DNA of 64,000 bases. Origin: JASGIT01 sp047601665 (GTDB lineage: Bacteria; Pseudomonadota; Gammaproteobacteria; Burkholderiales; Burkholderiaceae_C). Location: the NCBI GenBank assembly GCA_047601665.1, contig JASGIT010000001.1, positions 3,162,001 through 3,226,000 on the forward strand, written 5' to 3'. Positions 50,766 to 61,811 of the stretch are shown one piece after another. The translations under genes and the position numbers were made by a program. Each line of letters starts with the position of its first letter. Within the stretch, counting starts at the first letter, position 1. The notes beneath the pieces were generated by a model. That model worked only from the letters and a program-made list of their open reading frames with translations, did no database searches and was not told the origin of the DNA.

Positions 50766-53060
50766 ATGTTCGACCTGAAGATGAAGAGCCCGCTGGGCGG
50801 TTTCGCGCTCAAGCCCCTGGCGATCGCCGCCGCCTGCGTGGGCGCGAACGCCGCGCTGGCGCAGAGCCAGGTCACGCTGCCCACGGTGGAAGTGAGCGGC
50901 GCGCGCGGCGGCGAGAACACGCTCAAGTCCAGCAGCGGCGTGGCGCGCATCGAAGGGCCCATCCAGGACATTCCCCAGGTCGTCAACGTGGTGCCGCAGG
51001 AGGTGCTGCAACAGCAGCAGGTCACCACGCTGGAGCAGGCGCTGCGCAACGTGCCGGGCATCACGGTGACGATCGGCGAGGCGCGCGGCGGCGCCAACGG
51101 CGACCAGTTCCGCATCCGTGGCGCGTCGGGCCGCAACGATGCGTACATGGACGGGCTGCGCGACTTCGGCGTCTACGTGCGCGACACGTTCAACACCGAG
51201 CAGGTCGAGGTGCTCAAGGGCCCGTCGTCCGAGAACTTCGGCATGGGCTCCACCGGCGGCGCGATCAACAGCGAGACCAAGCGCGCGCACCTGGGCAACG
51301 ACGGCGCCGTGGAAGGCTCCGCCGGCAACGGCCCCATGAACCGGCAGACCCTGGACATCAACCGCCAGCTCGGCGACACCACCGCGCTGCGCATCAACGC
51401 CATGCGGCAGGACCAGAAGATCGTGGACCGCGAAGGCGTGAAGTCCGACCGCTGGGGCCTGGCCGCGTCGCTGGGCATGGGCCTGGGCACGCCCACCACC
51501 TGGCACCTGAACTACATGCACCAGTCCAACGACCGCACGCCGGACTTCGGCCAGCCGATGATCGGCCGCACCGCCTCGGCGGTGCGCCGGCCCATCCAGG
51601 ACTTCGGCGTGAGCCGCTCGCTCTACTACGGTAAGGACAACGACCAGGACCGCACCGATGCGGACATCCTGACCTCGATCTTCAAGCACCGGCTGAGCGA
51701 GAAAGCCACCATCAGCAACGAGACCCGGCTGGGCTACTACACGCGCACCTTCGGCGTCATGACGCCCGTGTGCAGCCAGGCCGCGTGCATGACGCCCTTC
51801 TTCACCCAGGGCGACGGGCCGGTCGCCAACGGTGGCGACCCGCACTACACCCAGCGCTCCTGGGGCCTGCAGAACGTGACCACGCTGGCCACGTCGTTCG
51901 AGACCGGCGGCCTGAAGCACGACGCGCGGCTGGGCCTGGACATCGCCCACCAGAAGGACCACCGGCAGGCCTATTCGCTGATGAAGCCCGACATGTCGGG
52001 CCCCGCGACGAACCTGGACAAGGGCACGCTGCGCCGCCCGAACCTCTCTTCCAGCGGCTTCATCGTCGCCATCAACCCGGCCGGCACGGACAACGTGCGT
52101 GATTCGGAACTGACCGACATCGCGCTGTTCGCCAGCGACCGCGTGCATTTCACGCCGCAGTGGTCGCTGCTGGGCTCGCTGCGCTGGGACTATTACAAGC
52201 AGTCGTCCAAGGTCTCGACGCTTTCCACCGGCGCGGTGTCGGGCGACGTGAACACCACCTCGCGCTTCTTCAGCCCGCGCCTGAGCCTGATGTGGGAGCC
52301 GAGCAAGCAGCAGACCTACTACCTGTCCTACGGCTGGGCCTCGTCGCCGCCCTGGGCCGGCTCCATCTCGGGCGACTACGACCCGCTGAGCGCCAGCAGC
52401 ACCGGCGCGGCGGGCAACGCGCTGCGCAGCCTCGATCCCGAGAAGACCAAGACGCTGGAGCTGGGCGGCAAGATCGCGCTGCTGGAAGACCGGCTCGGCG
52501 TGTCCGGCGCCATCTTCCGCACCGAGAAGAACAACACCTACTACAACGACGGCTCGGGCGGCTTGATCAACACGGGCAACAAGGAGCGCTACACCGGGGT
52601 GGAATTGGGCCTGTCCGGCCAGATCACGCGCGCGTGGACAGCCAACCTGAGCTACACCTATCTGCACAGCAAGATCGTTGACTCTTCGGTCACCACCCGG
52701 GCCAACATCGGCAACCCGGTGCAGGGCGTGCCGCGCAACGCCGTGTCGCTGTGGACGGTCTACGACCTGACCTCCGTGCTGGCCGGCAGCCTGCCTGGCC
52801 GCCTGACCGTCGGCGGCGGCGTGACCTACCGTGGCAGCATGTACGCCCGCGACGACAAGATGGCCCTGGTGCCGCACAACCTGTCGTACGACGCCATGGT
52901 GGCCTACGAGGTCAAGAACCTGCGCATCGCGCTCAACGGCTACAACCTGGCCAACCGCGTGAACTACGATGCCTTCTTCGCGGGCCCGAACGCGGACTCC
53001 GCGCGCCTCATCCCGGCGGCGGGGCGCACCTTCGTGCTGAGCGCGCGGCTGGCTTTCTGA
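50766..53060 (+). CDS. TonB-dependent siderophore receptor (Fiu/PiuA-like)
   Basis: This 764-residue outer-membrane receptor has a signal peptide (about 1-35, ending AALAQ), a TonB-box-like LPTVEVSGARGG and a plug domain about 60-190 (IQDIPQVVNVVPQEVLQQQ, RIRGASGRNDAYMDGLRDFG). The barrel ends in LSARLAF. The downstream PiuC-like dioxygenase points to the Fiu/PiuA group for monomeric catecholates. ATG 50766 after GAGAGGGAG is preferred; GTG 50760 is an alternative. It starts the three-gene iron unit ending at 54194. Confidence 0.9.
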   Translation: MFDLKMKSPLGGFALKPLAIAAACVGANAALAQSQVTLPTVEVSGARGGENTLKSSSGVARIEGPIQDIPQVVNVVPQEVLQQQQVTTLEQALRNVPGITVTIGEARGGANGDQFRIRGASGRNDAYMDGLRDFGVYVRDTFNTEQVEVLKGPSSENFGMGSTGGAINSETKRAHLGNDGAVEGSAGNGPMNRQTLDINRQLGDTTALRINAMRQDQKIVDREGVKSDRWGLAASLGMGLGTPTTWHLNYMHQSNDRTPDFGQPMIGRTASAVRRPIQDFGVSRSLYYGKDNDQDRTDADILTSIFKHRLSEKATISNETRLGYYTRTFGVMTPVCSQAACMTPFFTQGDGPVANGGDPHYTQRSWGLQNVTTLATSFETGGLKHDARLGLDIAHQKDHRQAYSLMKPDMSGPATNLDKGTLRRPNLSSSGFIVAINPAGTDNVRDSELTDIALFASDRVHFTPQWSLLGSLRWDYYKQSSKVSTLSTGAVSGDVNTTSRFFSPRLSLMWEPSKQQTYYLSYGWASSPPWAGSISGDYDPLSASSTGAAGNALRSLDPEKTKTLELGGKIALLEDRLGVSGAIFRTEKNNTYYNDGSGGLINTGNKERYTGVELGLSGQITRAWTANLSYTYLHSKIVDSSVTTRANIGNPVQGVPRNAVSLWTVYDLTSVLAGSLPGRLTVGGGVTYRGSMYARDDKMALVPHNLSYDAMVAYEVKNLRIALNGYNLANRVNYDAFFAGPNADSARLIPAAGRTFVLSARLAF

Positions 53061-53073
53061 AGGCGCGGCGCCC

Positions 53074-53754
53074 ATGATCGTGCAGATCCCGCAGGTGCTG
53101 ACCCGCGAGGAAGTGGCCCACTGCCGCCAGGTGCTCGAAACCGCGGCCTGGGTCGACGGCAAGGGCTCCGCCGGGGAGCAGGCGCGCGAGGTCAAGCGCA
53201 ACCTGCAGGTCGCCATGGACTCGCCCGCGTTCGAGCAGCTGGGCGAACTGATCCTGCGCGCGCTCGGGCGCAGCCAGCTTTTCAACTCGCTGGCCATCCC
53301 GTTGCGCGTGCGCTCGCCCATGTTCAACCGCTACGACGTGGGCATGAGCTACGGCGCGCACGTGGACGGCGCCATCCACAGCGTGCCCGGCGCGCCGCGT
53401 ATGCGCGGCGACCTGTCGTCCACGCTGTTCCTCAGCGACCCCGGCGAATACGACGGGGGCGAACTGGTGATGCACGGGCTGCACGGCACGCAGAGCTTTA
53501 GGCTGAACGCGGGCGACCTGCTGGTCTACCCCACCAACTGCATCCACAGCGTGAGCCCCGTCACGCGCGGCGCGCGCTGGGCGGCGTTCTTCTGGACGCA
53601 GTCCATCGTCAAGTCGCACGAGCAGCGCGCCATCCTGCACGAACTGGACATGGCCATCGTGCAGATCCGCGCGCTGCTGCCCGACACGCACCCCGCCGTG
53701 CTGTCGCTGACCAACACCTACCACAACCTGCTGCGCACGGCCTCCGAACTGTGA
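53074..53754 (+). CDS. piuC: Fe(II)/2-oxoglutarate dioxygenase (PiuC/YbiX, PKHD type)
   Basis: This 226-residue enzyme has metal ligands H96, D98 (GAHVDGAIH) and distal H158 (CIHSVSPV). The 2-oxoglutarate Arg lies in RGARWAAFFWTQS. It starts 13 bases after the receptor and its stop overlaps the next GTG (GTGA). In Pseudomonas the piuC-piuA pair is iron regulated; the substrate is unknown. Confidence 0.93.
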   Translation: MIVQIPQVLTREEVAHCRQVLETAAWVDGKGSAGEQAREVKRNLQVAMDSPAFEQLGELILRALGRSQLFNSLAIPLRVRSPMFNRYDVGMSYGAHVDGAIHSVPGAPRMRGDLSSTLFLSDPGEYDGGELVMHGLHGTQSFRLNAGDLLVYPTNCIHSVSPVTRGARWAAFFWTQSIVKSHEQRAILHELDMAIVQIRALLPDTHPAVLSLTNTYHNLLRTASEL

Positions 53755-54194
53755 CTTCCGGACAGAACCCCCGTACGAACGGCCCGCGCCACGGCGCGCG
53801 CCTGCGCCCGACCTATCCACGCACGGAGGTGCTGCGGGCGCTGCAGGCCCTGGGCAACGCCGCCGAAAGCAGCGAGGGCCTGCACCGGCGTATGCAGCTG
53901 CAGGGCTCCACGCTGAGCCTGTCCACCGTCTACCGCGCCGTCAAGGAGCTGGAACACGCCGGCCTGCTGCTGTGCGAATGGAGCAGCGACCGCAGGGCGC
54001 TCTACCGCCTCAAGCCCAAGGACTTCGACGCGCGGGAGCTGCGCATGGCGTGCGCGGCCAGCGGCCGCAGCGTCGTGCTCGACGACCCGGGCCTGCTGAG
54101 CCGGCTGCTGGCCATCGCGGGCCAGATGGGCCTGGAGACCGGCGGCAAGCGGATCACCATCCTTTTCGAGGACGAGCAGCCGCCCGATCATTGA
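53751..54194 (+). CDS. Fur-fold regulator lacking the canonical metal-binding residues
   Basis: This 147-residue Fur-family protein starts with GTG overlapping piuC's stop. The winged helix is recognisable (YPRTEVLRALQAL, STVYRAVKELEHAGLL). However, the HHHDHxxCxxCG site of Fur/Zur/PerR is replaced by RMACAASGRSVVLDDP, and the last strand (KRITILFED) has no His or CxxC. The helix-turn-helix is intact, so it may bind DNA constitutively or sense something other than iron through the remaining Cys. It lies last in a Fur-box operon. Confidence 0.82.
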   Translation: MTSGQNPRTNGPRHGARLRPTYPRTEVLRALQALGNAAESSEGLHRRMQLQGSTLSLSTVYRAVKELEHAGLLLCEWSSDRRALYRLKPKDFDARELRMACAASGRSVVLDDPGLLSRLLAIAGQMGLETGGKRITILFEDEQPPDH

Positions 54195-54210
54195 GCGGCA
54201 TTGGGCGGGT

Positions 54211-54268
54211 TTGCTATTCAATCAATAGCTGCTTGCGCTTGATGGGTAAGCGCTGGAGGCGTTTTTTG
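54211..54268. repeat. Dispersed palindromic repeat after the Fur-like gene
   Basis: Reverse orientation: AATAGCTGCTTGCGCTTG, then TAAGCGCTGGAGGCGTTTTTT. It lies between convergent genes, with a T-run that suits termination rightwards. Confidence 0.75.
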
Positions 54269-54301
54269 CTTGATTTCCCGCACCGCGCCGGGCCAGGGCG
54301 G

Positions 54302-55396
54302 TCAGCCCTTGAGCTTGAGCAGATACGCCATCACCCGCGCCGTTGTCAGGTCCATTTCCAGGAAATCGTCCAGGTTCCTGCCCGCGAGCCATGAGGACTC
54401 CCAGCGGTTCTGCTGGAGCGTGCGCTGCCAGCTGGCGTGCTGGGTCGCCTGCTCCAGCGCGGCCAATAGCGCCTGGGCGCGGGCCGGGGGCACCTGCTTG
54501 CCGGTGAAGACGCCGCGCCAGTTGGCCATGTCGGCGTCCACCCCCTGCTCGCGGAAGGAGGGCAGGCCGAACAGGCTGCGCCGGGCCGACAGCCCGATGG
54601 CGCGCAGCTTGCCGGCGCCGATGGCCGCGCTGAATTCGCTGTAGCCCGAGATGCCCACCGTCGCCTCGCCCTTGAGGAGCGCGTCCACCACCTCGGCCCC
54701 GCCGGGGAAGGGCTTGTAGACCAGCTTTTCGGGCGGCGCCTTGGCCGCGCGCGTGAGCACGCCGGCGAACATGTGGTCCACGCCGCCCGCCGAGCCGCCC
54801 GCGAAGACTTGCCCCGCCATGTCGGCGCGCAGCGCGGCCACCAGGTCCTTGGCGTTGTGCAGGGGGGACGCGGTGGGCACGACCACGGCCAGGTAGTCGC
54901 TGGTCAGCCGCGCCAGCGGCTGCACGCGGGACAGGTCCACGGCGGGTTTCTGCAGCGCTACCGCGCCCACCATGACCGCGCCGCCGATCAGCAGCGCGTT
55001 GGGGGCGGCGTCGTAGCGCTCCACGTAGCGCGCCAGGCCGATGGTGCCGCCCTTGCCGCCCAGGTTTTCATAGTCCACCTTCTCGGCGGCGCCACAGGCC
55101 AGCAGGGCCGCGCCCAGCGCGCGCCCGGTCTGGTCCCAGCCGCCGCCCGCGTTGGCGGGGATGAAGATGCGCAACGCGCCGACCGGGGCGGCCTTGGGCG
55201 TTGCCGGCGCGGCGGAGCGCGACTGGGCCAAGGCGGAGACGGGGAACGCTGCCAGGGCCGCAGCCTGCGCCAGCAGGCGGCGGCGGGTGGCGGAAGAGGG
55301 CGGCGCGGGGAGGCGCTGCATCTCGCGCACGGCCGAGGGCTTGGTGCCCGCCTCCATGACGGCGATGCGCAGGAGAGGAGTCGTTGGCAAAGTCAT
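54302..55396 (-). CDS. Bug/TctC-type solute-binding protein
   Basis: This 364-residue protein has the signal-like region ATRRRLLAQAAALAAFPVSALAQ (about 37-59), resembling a Tat or Sec leader. The periplasmic binding fold has FIPANAGGGWDQTGRAL, VDYENLGGKGGTIGLA, FAGGSAGGVDHMFAGVL and a conserved tail. The start at 55396 was kept because a GAAG precedes it; MEAG (55357) or MQRL (55321) would give shorter leaders. Substrate is probably a carboxylate; no TctA/B permease is nearby. It is divergent from a LysR gene. Confidence 0.82.
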   Translation of the reverse strand: MTLPTTPLLRIAVMEAGTKPSAVREMQRLPAPPSSATRRRLLAQAAALAAFPVSALAQSRSAAPATPKAAPVGALRIFIPANAGGGWDQTGRALGAALLACGAAEKVDYENLGGKGGTIGLARYVERYDAAPNALLIGGAVMVGAVALQKPAVDLSRVQPLARLTSDYLAVVVPTASPLHNAKDLVAALRADMAGQVFAGGSAGGVDHMFAGVLTRAAKAPPEKLVYKPFPGGAEVVDALLKGEATVGISGYSEFSAAIGAGKLRAIGLSARRSLFGLPSFREQGVDADMANWRGVFTGKQVPPARAQALLAALEQATQHASWQRTLQQNRWESSWLAGRNLDDFLEMDLTTARVMAYLLKLKG

Positions 55397-55463
55397 TTCG
55401 TGATTCTTCAGCGGCGCACGCCGCGTGTTCCTGGAGTATGCCGATGGATAAGACAATCTCATC

Positions 55464-56360
55464 ATGCTCACCCATCGGCAGTTGCGCTATTTCGTCGAGA
55501 TTGTTGACGCAGGCAGCTTCAGCTTGGCCGCCGAGCGGCTTTTCGTCGCCCAATCCGCTCTCAGTCGCCAAGTACGCGAGATGGAGCGCGAACTCCAAGT
55601 GACGCTATTGGAGCGAGACACTCGCCACCTCGAAGCGACGGCGGCCGGTCGGTCTCTGTACGCCGATGCGCGGCGTATCCTCGCCGCCTTGGAAGCGGCC
55701 GCCGCCAACGCAGCCCACGCACAGCGCGGCACCGAAGGTACGCTGCAGCTCCTGCATTCCAGTTCAGTGCCTCTGAACGCTCGCCTTCTTGCGGCGCTAC
55801 GGCTGCACGCGCAGCAGCACCGGGGCGTCTCCCTGGACATTGCCCAAGCCTCGTCAGAGCACCAGGCACTGGAGATTCATGAAGGCCGAGCGGACGTTGG
55901 CCTGGCGCGCGGTCCCATTCTTCGGCGCTATGGCGGAGTCCGCTATGCGCCGTTATACGAAGAACGGTTGGTGGCCCTCGTACCCGAGGGACATGCACTG
56001 TCGGAGCGTGCAGACATTGCGCTGACGGAACTGCAAAACGAACGCTTCGTCGCCACGCCCCACATTGATCGCGGCGGTCTGAGCCACCGCGTCGCGGAGT
56101 TGTGTCGAGAGCATGGTTTCAGCCCGAAATCGGCACTTGTATGCTCGCGCAAGTGGGCTCAACTCACGCTGGTTCAGGGTGGATTTGGTATCGCCATTGT
56201 TCCCGAATCTATGGCAGCCATGGCACCGAAGGGGGTGTGCCGTGTCGAATTCCAAGGCATCGGATGCACCAGTACCGTTCTTGCCATGTGGCGCCATGAG
56301 GCGTCGCCTCTGGTAGCCCGCTTCGTCGAAATTTTGCGCGCCACTGCCGGAGTCAGCTAA
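55464..56360 (+). CDS. LysR-family regulator of lower GC content
   Basis: This 298-residue regulator begins MLTHRQLRYFVEIVDAGSF. It has the HTH FSLAAERLFVAQSALSRQV and an effector domain about 90-292. Base composition is visibly lower in GC than the rest of the window, especially after 55950, and shared with the next gene, suggesting acquisition as a pair. It is divergent from the Bug gene and may regulate it, the TauE gene, or both. Confidence 0.85.
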   Translation: MLTHRQLRYFVEIVDAGSFSLAAERLFVAQSALSRQVREMERELQVTLLERDTRHLEATAAGRSLYADARRILAALEAAAANAAHAQRGTEGTLQLLHSSSVPLNARLLAALRLHAQQHRGVSLDIAQASSEHQALEIHEGRADVGLARGPILRRYGGVRYAPLYEERLVALVPEGHALSERADIALTELQNERFVATPHIDRGGLSHRVAELCREHGFSPKSALVCSRKWAQLTLVQGGFGIAIVPESMAAMAPKGVCRVEFQGIGCTSTVLAMWRHEASPLVARFVEILRATAGVS

Positions 56361-56450
56361 TTTCGAGATAAATGAGCAGCGCATTCTGACTTGGTGACTC
56401 AGGCCAACGCTTATAGAGTCAACCCATCTTTATCGCATCTCGAAGGCGTC

Positions 56451-57227
56451 GTGGAATCCTTTATCTCGCTAGTACAGGAAAATCTGCCCCTGCCGCCGAT
56501 CGAACTGTTGGTTGTCGGCTTGGCAGTCGCCGTCGCCTATGTGATCTTTGGTTTGGCAGGCTTCGGAACAGCACTGGTTGCAGGGCCAGTGCTGGCCTAC
56601 TTCATTCCGGTTGCCACCATCGTTCCGTTGTTGGCACTATTGGATTTTGCTGCAGCCCTTGTCAATATTGCACGGGATCGCAAAGCTGCCGATCTCGGCG
56701 AACTGAAGCGCATTGTTCCTGCCATGATGGTCGGCAGCATTCTGGGGGCAGCGCTTTTGCTCATAGGAAAGCCCCAGACGCTGCTTCTGGCGCTCGGTAT
56801 CTTCGCAGTCTGCTACGCCGTGTATTCCTTGAGCGGGTTCAAGCCGGACAAGAAGTTTTCTCCAGGCGCGGCATGGCCTTTCGGCACCATTGGCGGCATT
56901 TTCTCTGCGCTCTTCGGCAGCGGTGGCTTTATCTATGCCATCTATCTGGCAGGCCGCATCGAGGCTGCCGACCGCATCCGGGTGACCCAATCCACGCTGA
57001 TAGGCCTTTCTACGTTGACACGGGCCGTCTTGTTCTTGTTGGCTGGCGTCTATGCCCGTGCGGAAATTTTGATCCTGGCCGCGATGCTGCTTTTTCCGAT
57101 GTTGGTGGGCACGGCTATCGGACGGCGGATCACCATGAAGCTGACACGAACACAGTTTCTCCGTATCGTGAGTGTGATCGTCTTGATTTCTGGTTCCACC
57201 TTGATATGGCATTACCTTTCTGATTAA
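56451..57227 (+). CDS. TauE/SafE-family membrane permease of lower GC content
   Basis: This 258-residue membrane protein has about eight helices; GLAGFGTALVAGPVLAYF and FGSGGFIYAIYLAGR are family signatures. Start choice is uncertain: GTG 56451 has GAAGG before it, while TTG 56391 or GTG 56394 would add about 20 residues. It follows the LysR gene co-directionally. The family exports sulfonate or sulfite-like anions and carboxylates. Codon usage differs from the high-GC neighbours. Confidence 0.8.
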   Translation: MESFISLVQENLPLPPIELLVVGLAVAVAYVIFGLAGFGTALVAGPVLAYFIPVATIVPLLALLDFAAALVNIARDRKAADLGELKRIVPAMMVGSILGAALLLIGKPQTLLLALGIFAVCYAVYSLSGFKPDKKFSPGAAWPFGTIGGIFSALFGSGGFIYAIYLAGRIEAADRIRVTQSTLIGLSTLTRAVLFLLAGVYARAEILILAAMLLFPMLVGTAIGRRITMKLTRTQFLRIVSVIVLISGSTLIWHYLSD

Positions 57228-57264
57228 TTGTTCAGCAGGGCCGGGCGGGAGCCATCGCGCAATG

Positions 57265-57298
57265 AAAAACGCCCCGTCCGTGAGGGCGGGGCGTTTTT
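57265..57298. terminator. Bidirectional terminator between the TauE gene and rpoD
   Basis: AAAAACGCCCCG (57265-57276) pairs perfectly with CGGGGCGTTTTT (57287-57298), a 12-bp stem with A- and T-runs for both directions. Confidence 0.92.
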
Positions 57299-57312
57299 GG
57301 CCGCTGCGGAAA

Positions 57313-59619
<2,307 letters not shown>

Positions 59620-59878
59620 GGCTTACCTTCACGATCAAAAACTCAGGAAAACACAAAGCGCCACGGATCCCGGCGCGGGTGGACACGGGCGAAGGGCGGG
59701 CACCGAGGCCCAGCCTTCAGGGGCAAGATGGGTGGGCGAACATTTGGTGTGCAGTCCTTGCGATAGGGTGGGCCTGCTGCCGTTGCGGCGCTGTGGCGTG
59801 GAATGCACGCTGGCCCGGTTCGGAGGTGCTGCTGTCGCTCTTGCCGGTCAACCGAACATTATAGCGATCTTGCGGATT
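59620..59878. other. dnaG-rpoD intergenic region
   Basis: 259 bases without a protein or RNA gene that I can support. It contains the TATAAT at 59858-59863 and otherwise ordinary GC-rich leader sequence of rpoD. Confidence 0.5.
59858..59863 (-). promoter_or_regulatory. Probable rpoD promoter -10 at the dnaG end
   Basis: On the minus strand a perfect TATAAT followed by G. The gap from dnaG to rpoD is 259 bases with no gene. A -35 is not obvious at the usual spacing (TTGAAA occurs 13 bases upstream). Confidence 0.45.
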
Positions 59879-61753
59879 TCAAGAGTCCTGCTGGCGCGAT
59901 TGCGCGACCAGTTCCTGCCGCCGCGCTTGCAGGCTGCGCAGGCGCTGTGCGGCGCTGGGGTCGCTGCGCAGGGCGGCCAGCGCGTCGTTTTCCTGCTGCT
60001 TGATGTGTTCGATGATCATGCGGTTGATCACGCCGCGCAGTTCGCGGCGGATTTCGGGCAAGTCGCCCTCGGGCTGGGCGTGCGGGCCGTTCATCAGGCG
60101 CAGGGCCAGCGCTTCGCAGGGGTGGCCGTGCAGGTGTTCGCGCAGCACTGCCCAGGGCTGGGGGCCGTGTTCGTGCCAGTGGGCCTCCAGCCAGGCAAAC
60201 AGGGGGCCGTGCGGGGCGGGGTGGGCGCACAGGGCATCGTGGTCGTCGTGCGCCAGGTCTTCCAGGAAGTCCATGTGCGCCAGCAGCAGGCGGGCGGCCT
60301 GGTCGGCGCGGCTGACGGGGGGCGCGCGCAGGGCGGGACGCGGGGGCGTCCAGGCGTCGGGGCGGCCGGGCCGGCGCGGCGGGCGGGGGCGGGCTTCGCC
60401 GCGCTGCCAGGGCGGGGCGTCTTGCGGGCGGGGCGGGGCGGCGGAGGGCGGGGCGTTGCCGCGGCTCCACAGGTCGGCCAGGTCGCGGGCGTCGAGTTGC
60501 GCCAGGCCAGCCAGTTCGGCCAGCAGCTGGCGCTTGAGCGCGCCGTCGGGCATGGCTGTCCACAGGTCGCGGGCGTTGTTGGCCATGTGGGCGCGGCCTT
60601 CGGGCAGGCCCAGGTCGCAGCCATCGCTGGCGGCGTCGATCAAGAAGCGGCTCAGCGGCAGCGCGTCGCCCACGTGGCGCGCGAAGGCCTCGGGGCCGTG
60701 GGCGCGGATGAAGCTGTCGGGGTCGTGCTCGGCGGGCAGGAAGAGGAACTTGATGCTGCGCGTGTCCGTGGCGTAGGGCAGGGCGCCGTCCAGCGCCTTG
60801 CGCGCGGCGCGGCGGCCGGCGGCGTCGCCGTCGAAGCTGAACACCACCGTGTCGGTGAAGCGGAACAGCTTGTGCACGTGCTCGGGCGTGCAGGCCGTGC
60901 CCAGTGTGGCGACGGCGTTCGGGAAACCCAGCTGCGCGAGCGCCACCACGTCCATATAGCCCTCGGTGACTAGCGCGTAGCCGTGCTCGCGGATGGCGGT
61001 GCGCGCCTCGAACAGGCCATACAGCTCGCGGCCCTTGTGGAACACCGGGGTTTCGGGAGAGTTCAGGTATTTGGGTTTTTCATCGCCCAGCACGCGCCCG
61101 CCGAAGCCGATGCACTCGCCCTTGACGTTGCGGATGGGGAACATCACCCGGTCGCGGAAGCGGTCGTAGCGCTTGCCGTCGTCCTCGTTCACGATCACCA
61201 GGCCGCTCTCATGCAGCAGGGGGCTGTCGTATTCGGGGAACACGCTGGCGAGGCTGCGCCAGCCCTCGGGCGCGTAGCCCAGGCCGTAGTGCTTGGCGAT
61301 CTGGCCCGACAGGCCCCGGCCCTTGAGGTAGGCCACGGCGCGCGGCGAGCTTCTCAGGTGCTGGCGGTAGGCGTGGCCGGCTTTTTCGAGCACGTCCGTC
61401 AGCGTGGCCTGTTTTTCGCGCGCGGCGGCGGCGCGTTCGCGGTCCTGGGGCGATGCGTCGTCCTGCGGCACCGTGAGGCCCACGCTCTGCGCCAGTTCCT
61501 GCACGGCCTCGACGAAGCCCATGCCCGCGTGCTCCATCAGGAAGCCGATGGCATTGCCGTTCTTGCCGCAGCCAAAGCAGTGGAAGAACTGCTTGGACGG
61601 GCTGACGCTGAACGAGGGCGATTTTTCGCCGTGGAACGGGCACAGGCCCATGAAGTTGGCTCCCCCCTTCTTGAGCTGCACGTAGCGGCCCACCACGTCC
61701 ACCACGTCGACGCGCGAGAGCAGTTCCTGGATGAAAGACTGGGGGATGGTCAC
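59879..61753 (-). CDS. dnaG: DNA primase
   Basis: This 624-residue primase makes RNA primers. The zinc domain has GLCPFHGEKSPSFSVSP and FHCFGCGKNG (CHC2). The Toprim core has LVTEGYMDVVALAQ and FSFDGDAAGRRAARKAL, and a Pro/Arg-rich linker (about 430-480) precedes the DnaB-binding C-terminal domain. GTG 61753 gives the family start VTIPQSFIQELLSRVDVVDVV; an ATG at 61813 would add 20 unusual residues and overlap the divergent gene. Confidence 0.95.
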   Translation of the reverse strand: MTIPQSFIQELLSRVDVVDVVGRYVQLKKGGANFMGLCPFHGEKSPSFSVSPSKQFFHCFGCGKNGNAIGFLMEHAGMGFVEAVQELAQSVGLTVPQDDASPQDRERAAAAREKQATLTDVLEKAGHAYRQHLRSSPRAVAYLKGRGLSGQIAKHYGLGYAPEGWRSLASVFPEYDSPLLHESGLVIVNEDDGKRYDRFRDRVMFPIRNVKGECIGFGGRVLGDEKPKYLNSPETPVFHKGRELYGLFEARTAIREHGYALVTEGYMDVVALAQLGFPNAVATLGTACTPEHVHKLFRFTDTVVFSFDGDAAGRRAARKALDGALPYATDTRSIKFLFLPAEHDPDSFIRAHGPEAFARHVGDALPLSRFLIDAASDGCDLGLPEGRAHMANNARDLWTAMPDGALKRQLLAELAGLAQLDARDLADLWSRGNAPPSAAPPRPQDAPPWQRGEARPRPPRRPGRPDAWTPPRPALRAPPVSRADQAARLLLAHMDFLEDLAHDDHDALCAHPAPHGPLFAWLEAHWHEHGPQPWAVLREHLHGHPCEALALRLMNGPHAQPEGDLPEIRRELRGVINRMIIEHIKQQENDALAALRSDPSAAQRLRSLQARRQELVAQSRQQDS

Positions 61754-61811
61754 GCGGCGTATTGTCCGCGTAAACTCTTTGTTACTACGCGATGGCAAGG
61801 TGGGGTCGGGC

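Noticed and set aside
49317..53327. A more than 1300-codon open frame antisense to the kinase and receptor genes
   Set aside because: It mirrors third-position GC bias, crosses several real genes and has no recognisable domain.
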